From Nocardioides sp. Soil774 (GTDB lineage Bacteria; Actinomycetota; Actinomycetes; Propionibacteriales; Nocardioidaceae), in contig NZ_LMSM01000012.1 in NCBI RefSeq assembly GCF_001428125.1, positions 62,001 through 126,000 on the forward strand: 64,000 nt of DNA. The letters are read 5' to 3'. Positions within the stretch are counted from its first letter, which is position 1. Each line of letters begins with the position of its first letter. Positions 32,589 through 40,873 of this stretch are shown here, one piece after another. Under the pieces are notes generated by a model. The model was not told the origin of the DNA, ran no database searches, and was given only the letters and a program-made list of their open reading frames with translations. The translations under genes and the position numbers were made by a program.

Positions 32589-33532
32589 AGACCGAGGCTC
32601 CGCGCCACGGCGGTGACGGCCTCGGCCGACGCGGTGAGCGCCGCCCGCTCCTCGTCGCTCAGCGGCGTGGCCAGCACGCTCTCGACGCCGCTCCGCCCGA
32701 CCCCCGACGGCATCGAGAGGCAGACATCGGAGATGCCGTGCACGTCGTCGAGCAGCGAGGTCACCGGCAGCACGCGGTGCTCGTCGTGCAGCACCGCCTC
32801 GAGGATCCGCGAGACGGCGAGCCCGATCGCGAGGCTTGTCGCGCCCTTGCCGGCGATGATCTCGTAGGCCGAGGACACCACCTGCTGGTGGATGCGGGCA
32901 CGCGCCTCCTCGTCGAGGACGCGCGCGCCGTTGCCGGTCCAGTCCTTCACCGGGACGCCGCCGATGGTCGCGGTCGACCACAGCGGCACCTCGGAGTCGC
33001 CGTGCTCACCGGCGATGTAGGCGTGCACATTCTGCACGGCCACGCGGGTGTGCTCGGCGATCAGGAACCGCAGGCGCGAGGAGTCGAGCACGGTGCCCGA
33101 GCCGAAGACCCGGTGCGCCGGCAGGCCGGAGAACTTCTGGGCGGCGTAGGTGACCACGTCGACCGGGTTGGTCACGACCAGCAGGAGCGCGTCGGGCGCG
33201 AGCTGCACCAGCGACGGCACCAGGTCGCGGCACATCGCGACGTTGGCGGCGGCGAGGTCGAGCCGGGTCTGGCCGGGGTCCTGCTTGGCGCCCGCGGTGA
33301 TCACCACGACGTCGGCACCGGCACAGACCTCGAGGTCGTCGCTGCCGGTGATGCCCGCCATCGGCGTGAACTGCAGACCGTGGTTGAGGTCCAGCACCTC
33401 GGCACGCACCTTGCCGGCGTTGAGGTCGAACAGCGCCAGCTCGCGGCACGTGCCGCGGATCTGGGCGGCGTACGCGATGGCGGTGCCGACCGCCCCTGCT
33501 CCGACGACTGCGACCTTGGACATGGACGACAC
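32585..33532 (-). CDS. ldh: L-lactate dehydrogenase
   Basis: A 315-residue NAD-dependent enzyme interconverting pyruvate and L-lactate. It has the Rossmann motif VVGAGAVGTAIAYA, the substrate loop AGAKQDPGQTRLDL where Gln favours lactate over malate specificity, NPVD, and the proton-relay His in GEHGDSE. Length is normal. The start may be residue 1 (33532) or the second Met (33523). It lies in the accessory block between hisH and hisA, next to a hemerythrin-like gene. Confidence 0.93.
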   Translation of the reverse strand: MSSMSKVAVVGAGAVGTAIAYAAQIRGTCRELALFDLNAGKVRAEVLDLNHGLQFTPMAGITGSDDLEVCAGADVVVITAGAKQDPGQTRLDLAAANVAMCRDLVPSLVQLAPDALLLVVTNPVDVVTYAAQKFSGLPAHRVFGSGTVLDSSRLRFLIAEHTRVAVQNVHAYIAGEHGDSEVPLWSTATIGGVPVKDWTGNGARVLDEEARARIHQQVVSSAYEIIAGKGATSLAIGLAVSRILEAVLHDEHRVLPVTSLLDDVHGISDVCLSMPSGVGRSGVESVLATPLSDEERAALTASAEAVTAVARSLGL

Positions 33533-33541
33533 CCTGCCACG

Positions 33542-34174
33542 TCAGCGCCAGGCGGGCGCCACCTCGCGTCGGTAGCGACGGGCCAGGAGCAGGGTCAGCA
33601 GGCTGACGACCGGACCGGGGACGTGGGAGCGCAGCGACGACCGCTCCCGCTCCCCCGCACCGTCCTGCATCCACGCCAGGGAGTTGGCGGCGTCGACGAT
33701 GCTGGCAGGGCGGAGCTTCTTCGCCATCTCCTTCCACTCGGGGTCGTCCTCCAGCGCGGCGGCGATCGGCTCGAGGTCGCGCTCCTCGTGGACGAGGTGG
33801 CTCTCGACCACCTCCGAGCAGGCGGCCACGGCCTGCGCGGCGGTGGCGGCCTGTGCGGCCGACGGGGTCGCGACGACCGAGTCGATCGCCGAGGAGGCGG
33901 CGGCCAGCGCGTGCTTCATCGCTGCGTGCTCGGCCTCCATGTCGGCGAGCATGGCGTGGTCGTAGCCACGACGCTCGAGGAACGGCCAGATGTTGGCGTC
34001 CTCGGCCTCGTGGTGGTGGGTCAGCTCACGGACCAGGTTGCGCCACGCCCCGCGGACCTGCTCGGCCCGGGCGCGGTCACCGTCGGCCATCGTGCGCAGC
34101 GCCTGCTCGGTGCGCATGACGTCGCGGCGAACGGCGGAGTGGATGATCCGGTTCATGCTCAACGGCTCGGTCAT
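33542..34174 (-). CDS. Hemerythrin HHE-domain protein
   Basis: A 210-residue helical protein with the iron-binding hemerythrin pattern: His12 (RIIHS), HHHEAED (residues 53-59), EAEHAAMKH (81-89) and ESHLVHEERDLEP (about 125-138). It likely holds a di-iron site that senses or binds oxygen or NO. The C-terminal 60 residues are outside the domain and include a hydrophobic stretch (VVSLLTLLLARRY) that may attach it to the membrane. TAGCGT 6 bases before the ATG gives a leaderless promoter; ldh follows 9 bases downstream, perhaps co-transcribed. Confidence 0.88.
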   Translation of the reverse strand: MTEPLSMNRIIHSAVRRDVMRTEQALRTMADGDRARAEQVRGAWRNLVRELTHHHEAEDANIWPFLERRGYDHAMLADMEAEHAAMKHALAAASSAIDSVVATPSAAQAATAAQAVAACSEVVESHLVHEERDLEPIAAALEDDPEWKEMAKKLRPASIVDAANSLAWMQDGAGERERSSLRSHVPGPVVSLLTLLLARRYRREVAPAWR

Positions 34175-34180
34175 GACCGG

Positions 34181-34186
34181 ACGCTA
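34181..34186 (-). promoter_or_regulatory. -10 box for leaderless hemerythrin mRNA
   Basis: TAGCGT on the minus strand, 6 bases before the ATG at 34174 and within the short gap after hisH. Confidence 0.5.
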
Positions 34187-34190
34187 GTCC

Positions 34191-34829
34191 TCACGCGCGC
34201 AGCGATGCGACCCAGTTCTTGAGTAGTTCTGCACCAGCATCACCGGACTTCTCCGGGTGGAACTGCGTCGCCGAGAGCGGTCCGTTCTCGACCGCGGCGA
34301 CGAAGCGGTCGCCGCCGTGCTCGGCCCACGTCACCAGCGGTGCCGCCGTGCGGTCGTTGGTCACCAGCTCCCACGAGCGGGCGGCGTAGGAGTGCACGAA
34401 GTAGAAGCGCTCGTCCTCGATGCCGCTGAACAGGCGCGACCCGGCGGGAACCTCGACGGTGTTCCAGCCCATGTGCGGGACCACGTCGGCCTCGAGGCGG
34501 GTCACCAGTCCGGGCCACTCGTCGCAGCCGTCGGTCTCCACGCCGTGCTCGACGCCACCGGCGAAGAGCACCTGCATGCCCACGCAGATCCCGAGCACCG
34601 GGCGACCGCCGGCGAGGCGCCGCCCGATGATCCGCTCGCCCTTGATCGCGCGCAGCCCCGCCATGCAGGCGGCGTACGCCCCGACGCCGGGCACCACGAG
34701 CCCGTCGGCGGCCAGCGCGGTCTCGAAGTCACCGGTGAGGGTGACGGCGGCACCGGCCCGCTCGACGGCGCGGACGACCGAGCGCAGGTTGCCCGAGCCG
34801 TAGTCGAGGACGACGACGTCTGGGGTCAC
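34191..34829 (-). CDS. hisH: Imidazole glycerol phosphate synthase, glutaminase subunit
   Basis: A 212-residue class I glutamine amidotransferase that delivers ammonia to HisF. The triad is readable: Cys in GICVGMQVLF, and His/Glu in QFHPEKSG; the N-terminal VVLDYGSGNLRSV is typical of HisH. GTG 34829 overlaps the hisB stop (GTGA). It is the last gene of the hisDCBH part; in most relatives hisA would follow directly, but here 6.5 kb of unrelated genes intervene. Confidence 0.95.
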   Translation of the reverse strand: MTPDVVVLDYGSGNLRSVVRAVERAGAAVTLTGDFETALAADGLVVPGVGAYAACMAGLRAIKGERIIGRRLAGGRPVLGICVGMQVLFAGGVEHGVETDGCDEWPGLVTRLEADVVPHMGWNTVEVPAGSRLFSGIEDERFYFVHSYAARSWELVTNDRTAAPLVTWAEHGGDRFVAAVENGPLSATQFHPEKSGDAGAELLKNWVASLRA

Positions 34830-35434
34830 AGGCTGCCCTTGGTCGACGGCACCCCGGTCTCGCGCGGGTCGATCGCCACGGCATCGCGGAAGGCGCGGGC
34901 GAAGGCCTTGAACTGCGCCTCGACCAAGTGGTGCGGGTCGCGACCGGCCAGCACCCGCACGTGCAGCGCGAGGTGGGCGTGGAAGGAGATCGTCTCGAAG
35001 ACGTGGCGCGTGAGGGAGCCCTGGTACGCCGCGCCGGTGCCGCCGATGGCGACGTAGACCTGGCCCTCGGGCTCACCGGTGTGGACGCAGTAGGGGCGGC
35101 CGGACACGTCGACGACGGCCTGCACGAGCGCCTCGTCGAGCGGGACGGTCGCGTCGCCGAAGCGGCGGATGCCGACCTTGTCGCCCAGCGCCTCGCGCAG
35201 CGCCTGGCCGAGCACGATCGCGGTGTCCTCCACGGAGTGGTGGCCGTCGATGTGCGTGTCACCCTCGGTGCGCACGACGAGGTCGGTCAGCGAGTGGCGC
35301 GCGAAGGCGTCGAGCATGTGGTCGTAGAAGCCCACGCCCGTGGACACCTCGGAGCGACCGGTGCCGTCGAGGTCCACCTCGACGGTGACCGTGGACTCCT
35401 TGGTCGTGCGCTCGATGCGCGCCGTGCGGCTCAT
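34826..35434 (-). CDS. hisB: Imidazoleglycerol-phosphate dehydratase
   Basis: A 202-residue single-function HisB (no phosphatase domain, as usual in actinobacteria) catalysing the sixth histidine step. Metal-binding motifs are present in duplicate: DHMLDAFARH and DGHHSVEDTAI in the first half, and ISFHAHLALHV plus DPHHLVEAQFKA in the second. Coupled by four-base overlaps to hisC upstream and hisH downstream. Confidence 0.96.
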   Translation of the reverse strand: MSRTARIERTTKESTVTVEVDLDGTGRSEVSTGVGFYDHMLDAFARHSLTDLVVRTEGDTHIDGHHSVEDTAIVLGQALREALGDKVGIRRFGDATVPLDEALVQAVVDVSGRPYCVHTGEPEGQVYVAIGGTGAAYQGSLTRHVFETISFHAHLALHVRVLAGRDPHHLVEAQFKAFARAFRDAVAIDPRETGVPSTKGSL

Positions 35435-36564
35435 GCGGGGGCCTCCATCTGCTGGGTCTCCATTGTCTCCACCAGCGCGTGGCGGAACACTGCCATCTCA
35501 TCGGCGGTGCCGACCGACACGCGCAGCCAGCCGTCGGGGCCGGTCTCGCGGATCAGCACACCTCGATCGACCAGGCCCTGCCAGAGTGCGTGGCGGTCGG
35601 CGAAGCGGCCGAAGAGCACGAAGTTGGCGTCGGAGTCGGCGACCACGAGGCCCTGCTCGCGCAGCCACACCACGGTCGCGTCCCGCTCGGCACGCAGGTC
35701 GTCGACCTTGCCGAGGAGCTCGGGCGCGTGGCGCAGCGCTGCCAGCGCCGTCGCCTGCGTGACAGCGGAGAGGTGGTAGGGCAGGCGCACCACCCGGATC
35801 GCGTCGCAGATCGCCGGGTCGGCGGCCAGGTAGCCGAGGCGGGCGCCCGCCAGCGCGAACGCCTTGCTCATCGTGCGGGTCACCACGAGGTTGCGGTGGC
35901 GGGGCAGGAGCTCCAGCGCGCTCGGCGTGCCGGCGCGACGGAACTCGCCGTAGGCCTCGTCGACCACGACCAGCCCACCGGGCTCGTAGGACGCCGCGGC
36001 CTCGCACAGCATCGACACCGCCTCGGGCGGCAGGGCCGTGCCGGTCGGGTTGTTGGGGCTGGGCAGCAGCACGACCGACGGCCGCCGCTCCTCCACCAGC
36101 TGCCGGGCGGCGTCGAGGTCGAGGGAGAAGTCCTCGGCGCGGTGGCCGGCGACCCACTCGGTCATGGTGTCGCGGGCGTACTCGGGATACATTGAGTACG
36201 TCGGTGCGAACGACAGCGCGACCCGACCGGGCCCGCCGAAGGCCTGCAGCAGCTGCAGCATCACCTCGTTGGAACCGTTGGCCGCCCACACCATCGCCGG
36301 CGTGATGTCGCAGCCGCCGGAGGTGTTGAGGTAGCCCGCCAGCGCCTCGCGCAATGCGACGAACTCGCGGTCGGGGTAGCGGTTCAGCGACACCGCCGCC
36401 TCACCGACCGCGCGTGCGATGTCGGCCGCGGCGACGGGCGAGGGGCCGTAGGGGTTCTCGTTGACGTTGAGCTGCACCGGCACCTGCTCCAGCGACATCT
36501 GGGGCGCGCCGTAGGGCTCGATCCCCTGCAGCTCCTCGCGCAGGGGTGGGAAGGACGCGCTCAT
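35431..36564 (-). CDS. hisC: Histidinol-phosphate aminotransferase
   Basis: A 377-residue PLP-dependent class II aminotransferase. Readable features: NVNENPYGPSP near residue 33, ANGSNEVMLQ (phosphate cup), PSPNNPTGT, VVDEAYGEF, and the PLP lysine in TRTMSKAFALAGARLGY, with a C-terminal arginine region GWLRVSVG. Order within the operon (after hisD, before hisB) and four-base overlaps with both support the assignment over a generic aromatic aminotransferase. Confidence 0.96.
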   Translation of the reverse strand: MSASFPPLREELQGIEPYGAPQMSLEQVPVQLNVNENPYGPSPVAAADIARAVGEAAVSLNRYPDREFVALREALAGYLNTSGGCDITPAMVWAANGSNEVMLQLLQAFGGPGRVALSFAPTYSMYPEYARDTMTEWVAGHRAEDFSLDLDAARQLVEERRPSVVLLPSPNNPTGTALPPEAVSMLCEAAASYEPGGLVVVDEAYGEFRRAGTPSALELLPRHRNLVVTRTMSKAFALAGARLGYLAADPAICDAIRVVRLPYHLSAVTQATALAALRHAPELLGKVDDLRAERDATVVWLREQGLVVADSDANFVLFGRFADRHALWQGLVDRGVLIRETGPDGWLRVSVGTADEMAVFRHALVETMETQQMEAPA

Positions 36565-37883
36565 CGCTCGGGCGCGTCCGACTCGAACCGCACGCTGACG
36601 GCCTGCCCGTGACCGGGCAGGTCCTCCGCACCGGCCAGCGTCACGACGTGGTCGGCCACCTCGGCGAGCGCGGCGCGCGAGTAGTCGATGACGTGCACCG
36701 ACTTGGTGAACGCGCGCACCGAGAGCCCGCTGGAGTGGCACGCACAGCCCGCGGTGGGCAGCACGTGGTTGGAGCCGGCGCAGTAGTCACCGAGGGAGAC
36801 CGGCGACCACGGACCTACGAAGATCGCGCCGGCGTTGTTGACCCGGGCGGCGTGACCCGCCGAGTCGCGGGTCTGGATCTCGAGGTGCTCGGCGGCGTAG
36901 GCGTCGACCACGTCGACGCCCTGGTCCATGTCGGAGACCAGGACGATGCCCGACTGGCGCCCGCCCAGCGCGGTGCGGATCCGCTCGGTGTGGCGGGTGG
37001 CGAAGACCTGCTTGTCGAGCTCGGCCTCCACCGCGTCGGCCAGGGCGAGGGAGTCGGTGACCAGCACCGAGGCGGCCATCGGGTCGTGCTCGGCCTGGCT
37101 CACCATGTCGGCGGCGACGCAGGCGGGGTCGGCGCTGTCGTCGGCGAGGATCGCGATCTCGGTGGGCCCGGCCTCGGAGTCGATGCCGACCACCCCACGG
37201 AGCAGGCGCTTGGCCGCCGCGACGTAGATGTTGCCCGGGCCGGTCACCAGGTTGACCGGCGCGCACGGGCCGGCGCCGTAGGCAAACATGGCGATCGCCT
37301 GGGCGCCGCCGACGGCGTAGACCTCGTCCACGCCGAGCAGGGCGCACGCGGCCAGGATCGTCGGCTCGGGCAGGCCGCCGCTGTTCTTCTGCGGCGGGCT
37401 CGCGAGCGCGATCGAGCGCACCCCGGCCACCTGGGCCGGGACGACGTTCATCACGACGCTGCTCACCAGCGGCGCGAGACCGCCGGGAACGTAGAGCCCG
37501 ACCCGGTCGATCGCGACCTTGCGGTGGGTGACGACGGCGCCGGGCGCGACCTCGCTGGTCACGTCGGCCTCGAGCTCGGCCTCGCACGTCATCCGCAGCC
37601 GGCGGATCGACTCCTCCAGCCCCGCGCGCACAGCCGGGTCGAGGTCGTCGAGCGCCGCCTGGATGGCCTCGCGCGACACCGTGATGTCGTCGCTGTCGAC
37701 GCCGTCGAACTGCGCGGAGAACTCCGCGATCGCCTCGACGCCTCGGGCACGGACGGCGTCGATGATCGGCTGCACCTGATGCGTGGCGGCCTCGACGTCG
37801 AACTCGGCGCGCGGCACGCTGGCGCGGTAGTCGACGGACGCCCGGTCGGCGTCCCGCAGGTCGATGCGACGGATCAGGGACAT
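36561..37883 (-). CDS. hisD: Histidinol dehydrogenase
   Basis: A 440-residue zinc enzyme oxidising histidinol to histidine. Diagnostic stretches are DRVGLYVPGGLAPLVSS, VTGPGNIYVAAAKR, SEAGPTEIAILAD, SQAEHDPMA and the zinc/active-site region AEHLEIQTRD; SLGDYCAGSNHVLPTAG is also classic. First gene of the hisDCBH operon. TAGACT ends 7 bases before the ATG, so its mRNA is probably leaderless; no leader-peptide attenuator is therefore expected. Divergent from the LON-domain gene. Confidence 0.97.
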   Translation of the reverse strand: MSLIRRIDLRDADRASVDYRASVPRAEFDVEAATHQVQPIIDAVRARGVEAIAEFSAQFDGVDSDDITVSREAIQAALDDLDPAVRAGLEESIRRLRMTCEAELEADVTSEVAPGAVVTHRKVAIDRVGLYVPGGLAPLVSSVVMNVVPAQVAGVRSIALASPPQKNSGGLPEPTILAACALLGVDEVYAVGGAQAIAMFAYGAGPCAPVNLVTGPGNIYVAAAKRLLRGVVGIDSEAGPTEIAILADDSADPACVAADMVSQAEHDPMAASVLVTDSLALADAVEAELDKQVFATRHTERIRTALGGRQSGIVLVSDMDQGVDVVDAYAAEHLEIQTRDSAGHAARVNNAGAIFVGPWSPVSLGDYCAGSNHVLPTAGCACHSSGLSVRAFTKSVHVIDYSRAALAEVADHVVTLAGAEDLPGHGQAVSVRFESDAPER

Positions 37884-37890
37884 GGCCCCG

Positions 37891-37896
37891 AGTCTA
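37891..37896 (-). promoter_or_regulatory. -10 box for leaderless hisD operon mRNA
   Basis: TAGACT on the minus strand, 7 bases before the hisD ATG. Confidence 0.55.
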
Positions 37897-37949
37897 GGTT
37901 CCCCGGCGGGTCGGGCCGAAGTCGCGGGCCCACGCTGGACGGTGGCGGC

Positions 37950-37955
37950 TAGTCT
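37950..37955 (+). promoter_or_regulatory. -10 box for leaderless LON-domain gene mRNA
   Basis: TAGTCT on the plus strand, 6 bases before the GTG at 37962. With the hisD box it forms a compact divergent promoter pair in 78 bases. Confidence 0.55.
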
Positions 37956-37961
37956 CGCCAC

Positions 37962-38627
37962 GTGAGCGCCGAGCTGCCGATGTTCCCGCTGAACACCGTC
38001 GTGTTCCCCGGGATGAGCCTGCCGCTCCACGTCTTCGAGGACCGCTACCGGATGCTGGTGCGCCACCTGCTCACCGTCGAGGACCCGGCCGAGCGCATCT
38101 TCGGCACGGTCGCGATCCGCGAGGGCTACGAGGTCGGCGACCACGGGGCCCAGTCGGTCTACCGCGTCGGCTGCGTCCTCCAGCTCACCGAGGTCGAGCG
38201 CCGCGACGACGGCACGTTCGACATCGTCGCGGTGGCGCGCGAGCGGTTGATGCTGGAGGAGATGCAGCGCGGGGAGGAGTTCCCCCACGGCGTCGTCGAC
38301 GTCATGGACGAGCCCGAGGTGGAGGTGCCTGCCGAGGTGCTCGACCGCGCCCGGTCGACCTTCACCGCGTTCCGCGCCGCGATGACCGAGCTCCAGGGCG
38401 ACCCCTTCAGCGGCACGCTCCCCCGCGACCCCGACTACCTCGCGTGGACGCTGTCCGCGCTCACGCCGCTCCCGATGGCCGAGCGGCAGTCGCTGCTCGA
38501 GGCCAACGACGCGACCGAGCGGCTCGAGCTCGTGACGCGGCTGCTCACCGAGGAGCTCCGCGCGATCAACGTCATCCCCTCGCTGCCCGCCACCCAGGTC
38601 GCCCGCACGGCCTGGTCGCCCAACTGA
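37962..38627 (+). CDS. LON substrate-binding (N-terminal) domain protein
   Basis: A 221-residue stand-alone LON N-domain protein: PMFPLNTVVFPGMSLPLHVFEDRYRML is the family signature, without the ATPase and protease domains of Lon. A helical C-terminal part (about 120-210) follows the beta-rich start. Such proteins are widespread in actinobacteria; their targets are unknown, and proteolysis is not expected. GTG 37962 is fixed by the TAGTCT box 6 bases upstream. The YbaK gene follows after 11 bases. Confidence 0.9.
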   Translation: MSAELPMFPLNTVVFPGMSLPLHVFEDRYRMLVRHLLTVEDPAERIFGTVAIREGYEVGDHGAQSVYRVGCVLQLTEVERRDDGTFDIVAVARERLMLEEMQRGEEFPHGVVDVMDEPEVEVPAEVLDRARSTFTAFRAAMTELQGDPFSGTLPRDPDYLAWTLSALTPLPMAERQSLLEANDATERLELVTRLLTEELRAINVIPSLPATQVARTAWSPN

Positions 38628-38638
38628 TCGCCTCGCCG

Positions 38639-39169
38639 GTGGCGAAGAAGTCGCGAGCCGGAGGGGGTACGCCGGCCACGGTGGCGCTGAGCGCCGCGGG
38701 CGTGGCCTTCGACGTGCGGCCCTACGACCACGACTCCTCGTTGACCGATCGGTCCCTGAGGAGGGCCTCCAGCGCCCGTCACGAAGGGTACGGCGCGGAG
38801 GCGGCAGAGGCGCTGGGCGTCGACCCGGCCCGGGTCTTCAAGACCCTCCTGGCCTCGCTCGACTCACGCCTCGTCGTCGGCATCGTGCCGGTCACCGGCC
38901 ACCTCGACCTGAAGGCGCTCGCCCGCGCCCTGGGCGGCAGCAAGGCGGTGATGGCCGAGGTGGCGGTGGCCGAGCGGTCGACCGGCTACGTCGCGGGCGG
39001 GATCTCGCCGTTCGGCCAGAAGCGGTCGCTGCCGACGGTGCTCGACGCCTCGGCGCTGGACCACGCGACGATCTTCGTCTCCGGCGGGCGTCGCGGTCTC
39101 GACCTCGAGCTGGCACCGCGCGACGTGGTGGCGGTCACCGGAGCGGTGACCGCCACCATCGCGCGGTGA
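38639..39169 (+). CDS. ybaK: YbaK/EbsC-type aminoacyl-tRNA deacylase
   Basis: A 176-residue YbaK-family protein, probably hydrolysing Cys-tRNA(Pro) made in error by prolyl-tRNA synthetase. Conserved parts: YGAEAAEALGVDPARVFKTLLA with the catalytic-site lysine, VTGHLDLKALARALGG, and STGYVAGGISPFGQKRSLPTV. Between the usual YDHD motif and YGAEAAE stand about 15 extra residues (LTDRSLRRASSARHE) encoded by a dispersed repeat at 38752-38788. GTG 38639 is chosen from domain length; no strong ribosome site is seen. Confidence 0.9.
   Translation: MAKKSRAGGGTPATVALSAAGVAFDVRPYDHDSSLTDRSLRRASSARHEGYGAEAAEALGVDPARVFKTLLASLDSRLVVGIVPVTGHLDLKALARALGGSKAVMAEVAVAERSTGYVAGGISPFGQKRSLPTVLDASALDHATIFVSGGRRGLDLELAPRDVVAVTGAVTATIAR
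38752..38788. repeat. Dispersed repeat, family B, in frame within ybaK
   Basis: Blocks CCTGAGGA, AGCG and GTCACGAAGGG occur with exactly the spacing (8 and 3 bases) of the repeat at 46307-46344. It lies inside the ybaK reading frame at a place where relatives have no residues. Confidence 0.6.
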
Positions 39170-39181
39170 GCCGTCCCGACG

Positions 39182-40804
39182 TCAGTCGGTGGTGAGCTTG
39201 AGCTGCGCGTGGACGACGTCCCCGTCGACCCAGCCGCTGACGCCGAAGGACGACAGCGGCTCGAGGTTCTCGCTGACCTCGGGCGAGTCCTCGGTCATCC
39301 GGACCAGCCAGTTGTCGTCGGCGTCGAAGTCGACGAACAGCACGGTCTGCGCGTCGCCGCCCTCGACGACCTTCTCGTAGTCGTCGCTGCTGCCGAGGTC
39401 GCCACCGGACTCCAGCGCGGAGCGGTAGTCGTCCTGGAGGGCCAGGACGGCGTAGCCGTCACCCTCGGTCACGGTCATGAACTCGGCCATCTCCGGCGGC
39501 ACCTGGTCGCGGACCTTGTCGAGCACCGCCTGGATCTCGTCGGCGTCGCCCTTGATCGTGAGACCGAGCGGCACCTCTCCCGGGCCGCCGTTGGCGATCG
39601 CGTCGGGGTCGATGCCGCTGCCGAGCGAGATGGTGACGCCCTCACCGAGCAGCGTCTCGATGTCCTCGGGGAAGTCGAGGCCGGTCTCGCTCTCCATCTG
39701 TGCGATGCCGTCGTCGATCGAGGACTCGTCCTCGGGCAGCGTGGTCTTGACGTAGTCGACGAGCGCCTGTGCCCAGCCGTCCTGGAGCGCGAACCCCATC
39801 GCGGCGACGGTGTCGTCGGGGAGGTCGCCGACCATGGAGACACCCTCGTCGCCGTCGATGTACTTCGTCATGTCGGGGCTGTAGTTGGACACGGCGTACT
39901 CGACCTCGACCGCACCGTCGTCGAAGCGGACCGTCGCGGCCCCTCCGTCGAACTCGTCGATCATCTGCTGGAGCTCCGGCGGCACCTCGTCGCTGCTGGT
40001 CATGTCGTCGGCGGAACCGGCGTACGCGCCTGCCAGGGCGCCCATGCCGCCGAGCTGGTCGGCGTACTGTGCGGCAGCCTTGGCGACGTAGACCGACATG
40101 AAGCCGTCGTCGCCGGCCTCGCCGGTCCACTTGCCGTAGGCCTCGTCGTCGGCCAGTGTGCCGCTGTCGCGGGCGTCGACGACCTGCTGCGCGATCTCCT
40201 TGGTCTCGGCGACGACCATCCAGTCGCCCTCGACGACCCAGCCACCCACGTCGCCCTCCTCACCGGAGCCACAGGTGTCGACGAGCTTGGCCACGCCGTC
40301 CTCGGCCTTGCCGGCGTCGCTCACCTGCACGACCCCGACAGCCGCGGGCGCGTCCTCGCCGAGGTCCACCGCGGCGATCGCCGCGCGCGAGCCCAGCCAC
40401 GGCTCGACGTCCTTGGCGTAGTCGAGGCCCTCGCACTCGCCGGAGGACGTGACCTCCTCGAAGAAGCGCTCACGCAGGTCGTCGTCGGCCTTCAGGTCGA
40501 TCTCGTCGGTGAACGCCGGGAACTTGCGCAGCGTCTTGATCGCCTCGATCTTCTGCCCGCCGCTCGGGTCGAGGTCGACGCTGAAGTAGGCGACGGTCGA
40601 GTCGGGCAGCGCCTCCGCGGGCTGCTCGCCCTGGGCGAAGAAGCTCGTGGCCGCCCACGCGCCGCCTGCCACGACCGCACCGCCGGCGACGATGGCGCCG
40701 AGCGCGATCAGGCGCTTGCGGTGGTCGTTGGCGGTGTCGTCGGCCGCGGCCGTCGCCGGGCTCGATCCGTCGAGGTACTCCGGTCCACCCGGTGTCATGC
40801 TCAT
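39182..40804 (-). CDS. DUF3352 membrane-anchored protein
   Basis: A 540-residue protein matching DUF3352. A short cytoplasmic start with basic DHRKRL precedes one membrane helix (residues about 32-52); the remaining acidic domain is extracytoplasmic: ALPDSTVAYFSVDLDPSGGQK, many Asp/Glu, and FALQDGWAQALVDYV. Function is unknown; the family resembles lipoprotein-like surface proteins in sequence only. The ATG at 40804 gives a normal N-in topology. Convergent with ybaK, 12 bases apart, with no clear hairpin between. Confidence 0.85.
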   Translation of the reverse strand: MSMTPGGPEYLDGSSPATAAADDTANDHRKRLIALGAIVAGGAVVAGGAWAATSFFAQGEQPAEALPDSTVAYFSVDLDPSGGQKIEAIKTLRKFPAFTDEIDLKADDDLRERFFEEVTSSGECEGLDYAKDVEPWLGSRAAIAAVDLGEDAPAAVGVVQVSDAGKAEDGVAKLVDTCGSGEEGDVGGWVVEGDWMVVAETKEIAQQVVDARDSGTLADDEAYGKWTGEAGDDGFMSVYVAKAAAQYADQLGGMGALAGAYAGSADDMTSSDEVPPELQQMIDEFDGGAATVRFDDGAVEVEYAVSNYSPDMTKYIDGDEGVSMVGDLPDDTVAAMGFALQDGWAQALVDYVKTTLPEDESSIDDGIAQMESETGLDFPEDIETLLGEGVTISLGSGIDPDAIANGGPGEVPLGLTIKGDADEIQAVLDKVRDQVPPEMAEFMTVTEGDGYAVLALQDDYRSALESGGDLGSSDDYEKVVEGGDAQTVLFVDFDADDNWLVRMTEDSPEVSENLEPLSSFGVSGWVDGDVVHAQLKLTTD

Positions 40805-40873
40805 GTGTTGTCCTGCTCCCCCGTTGCATGCGTCCCGAGCTCCTCGGGACTGCCAGTCCTGGTCGCGAGCAGC

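Noticed and set aside
32585..33532. Malate dehydrogenase instead of lactate dehydrogenase
   Set aside because: The substrate loop has Gln (AGAKQDPGQTR) where malate dehydrogenases have Arg.
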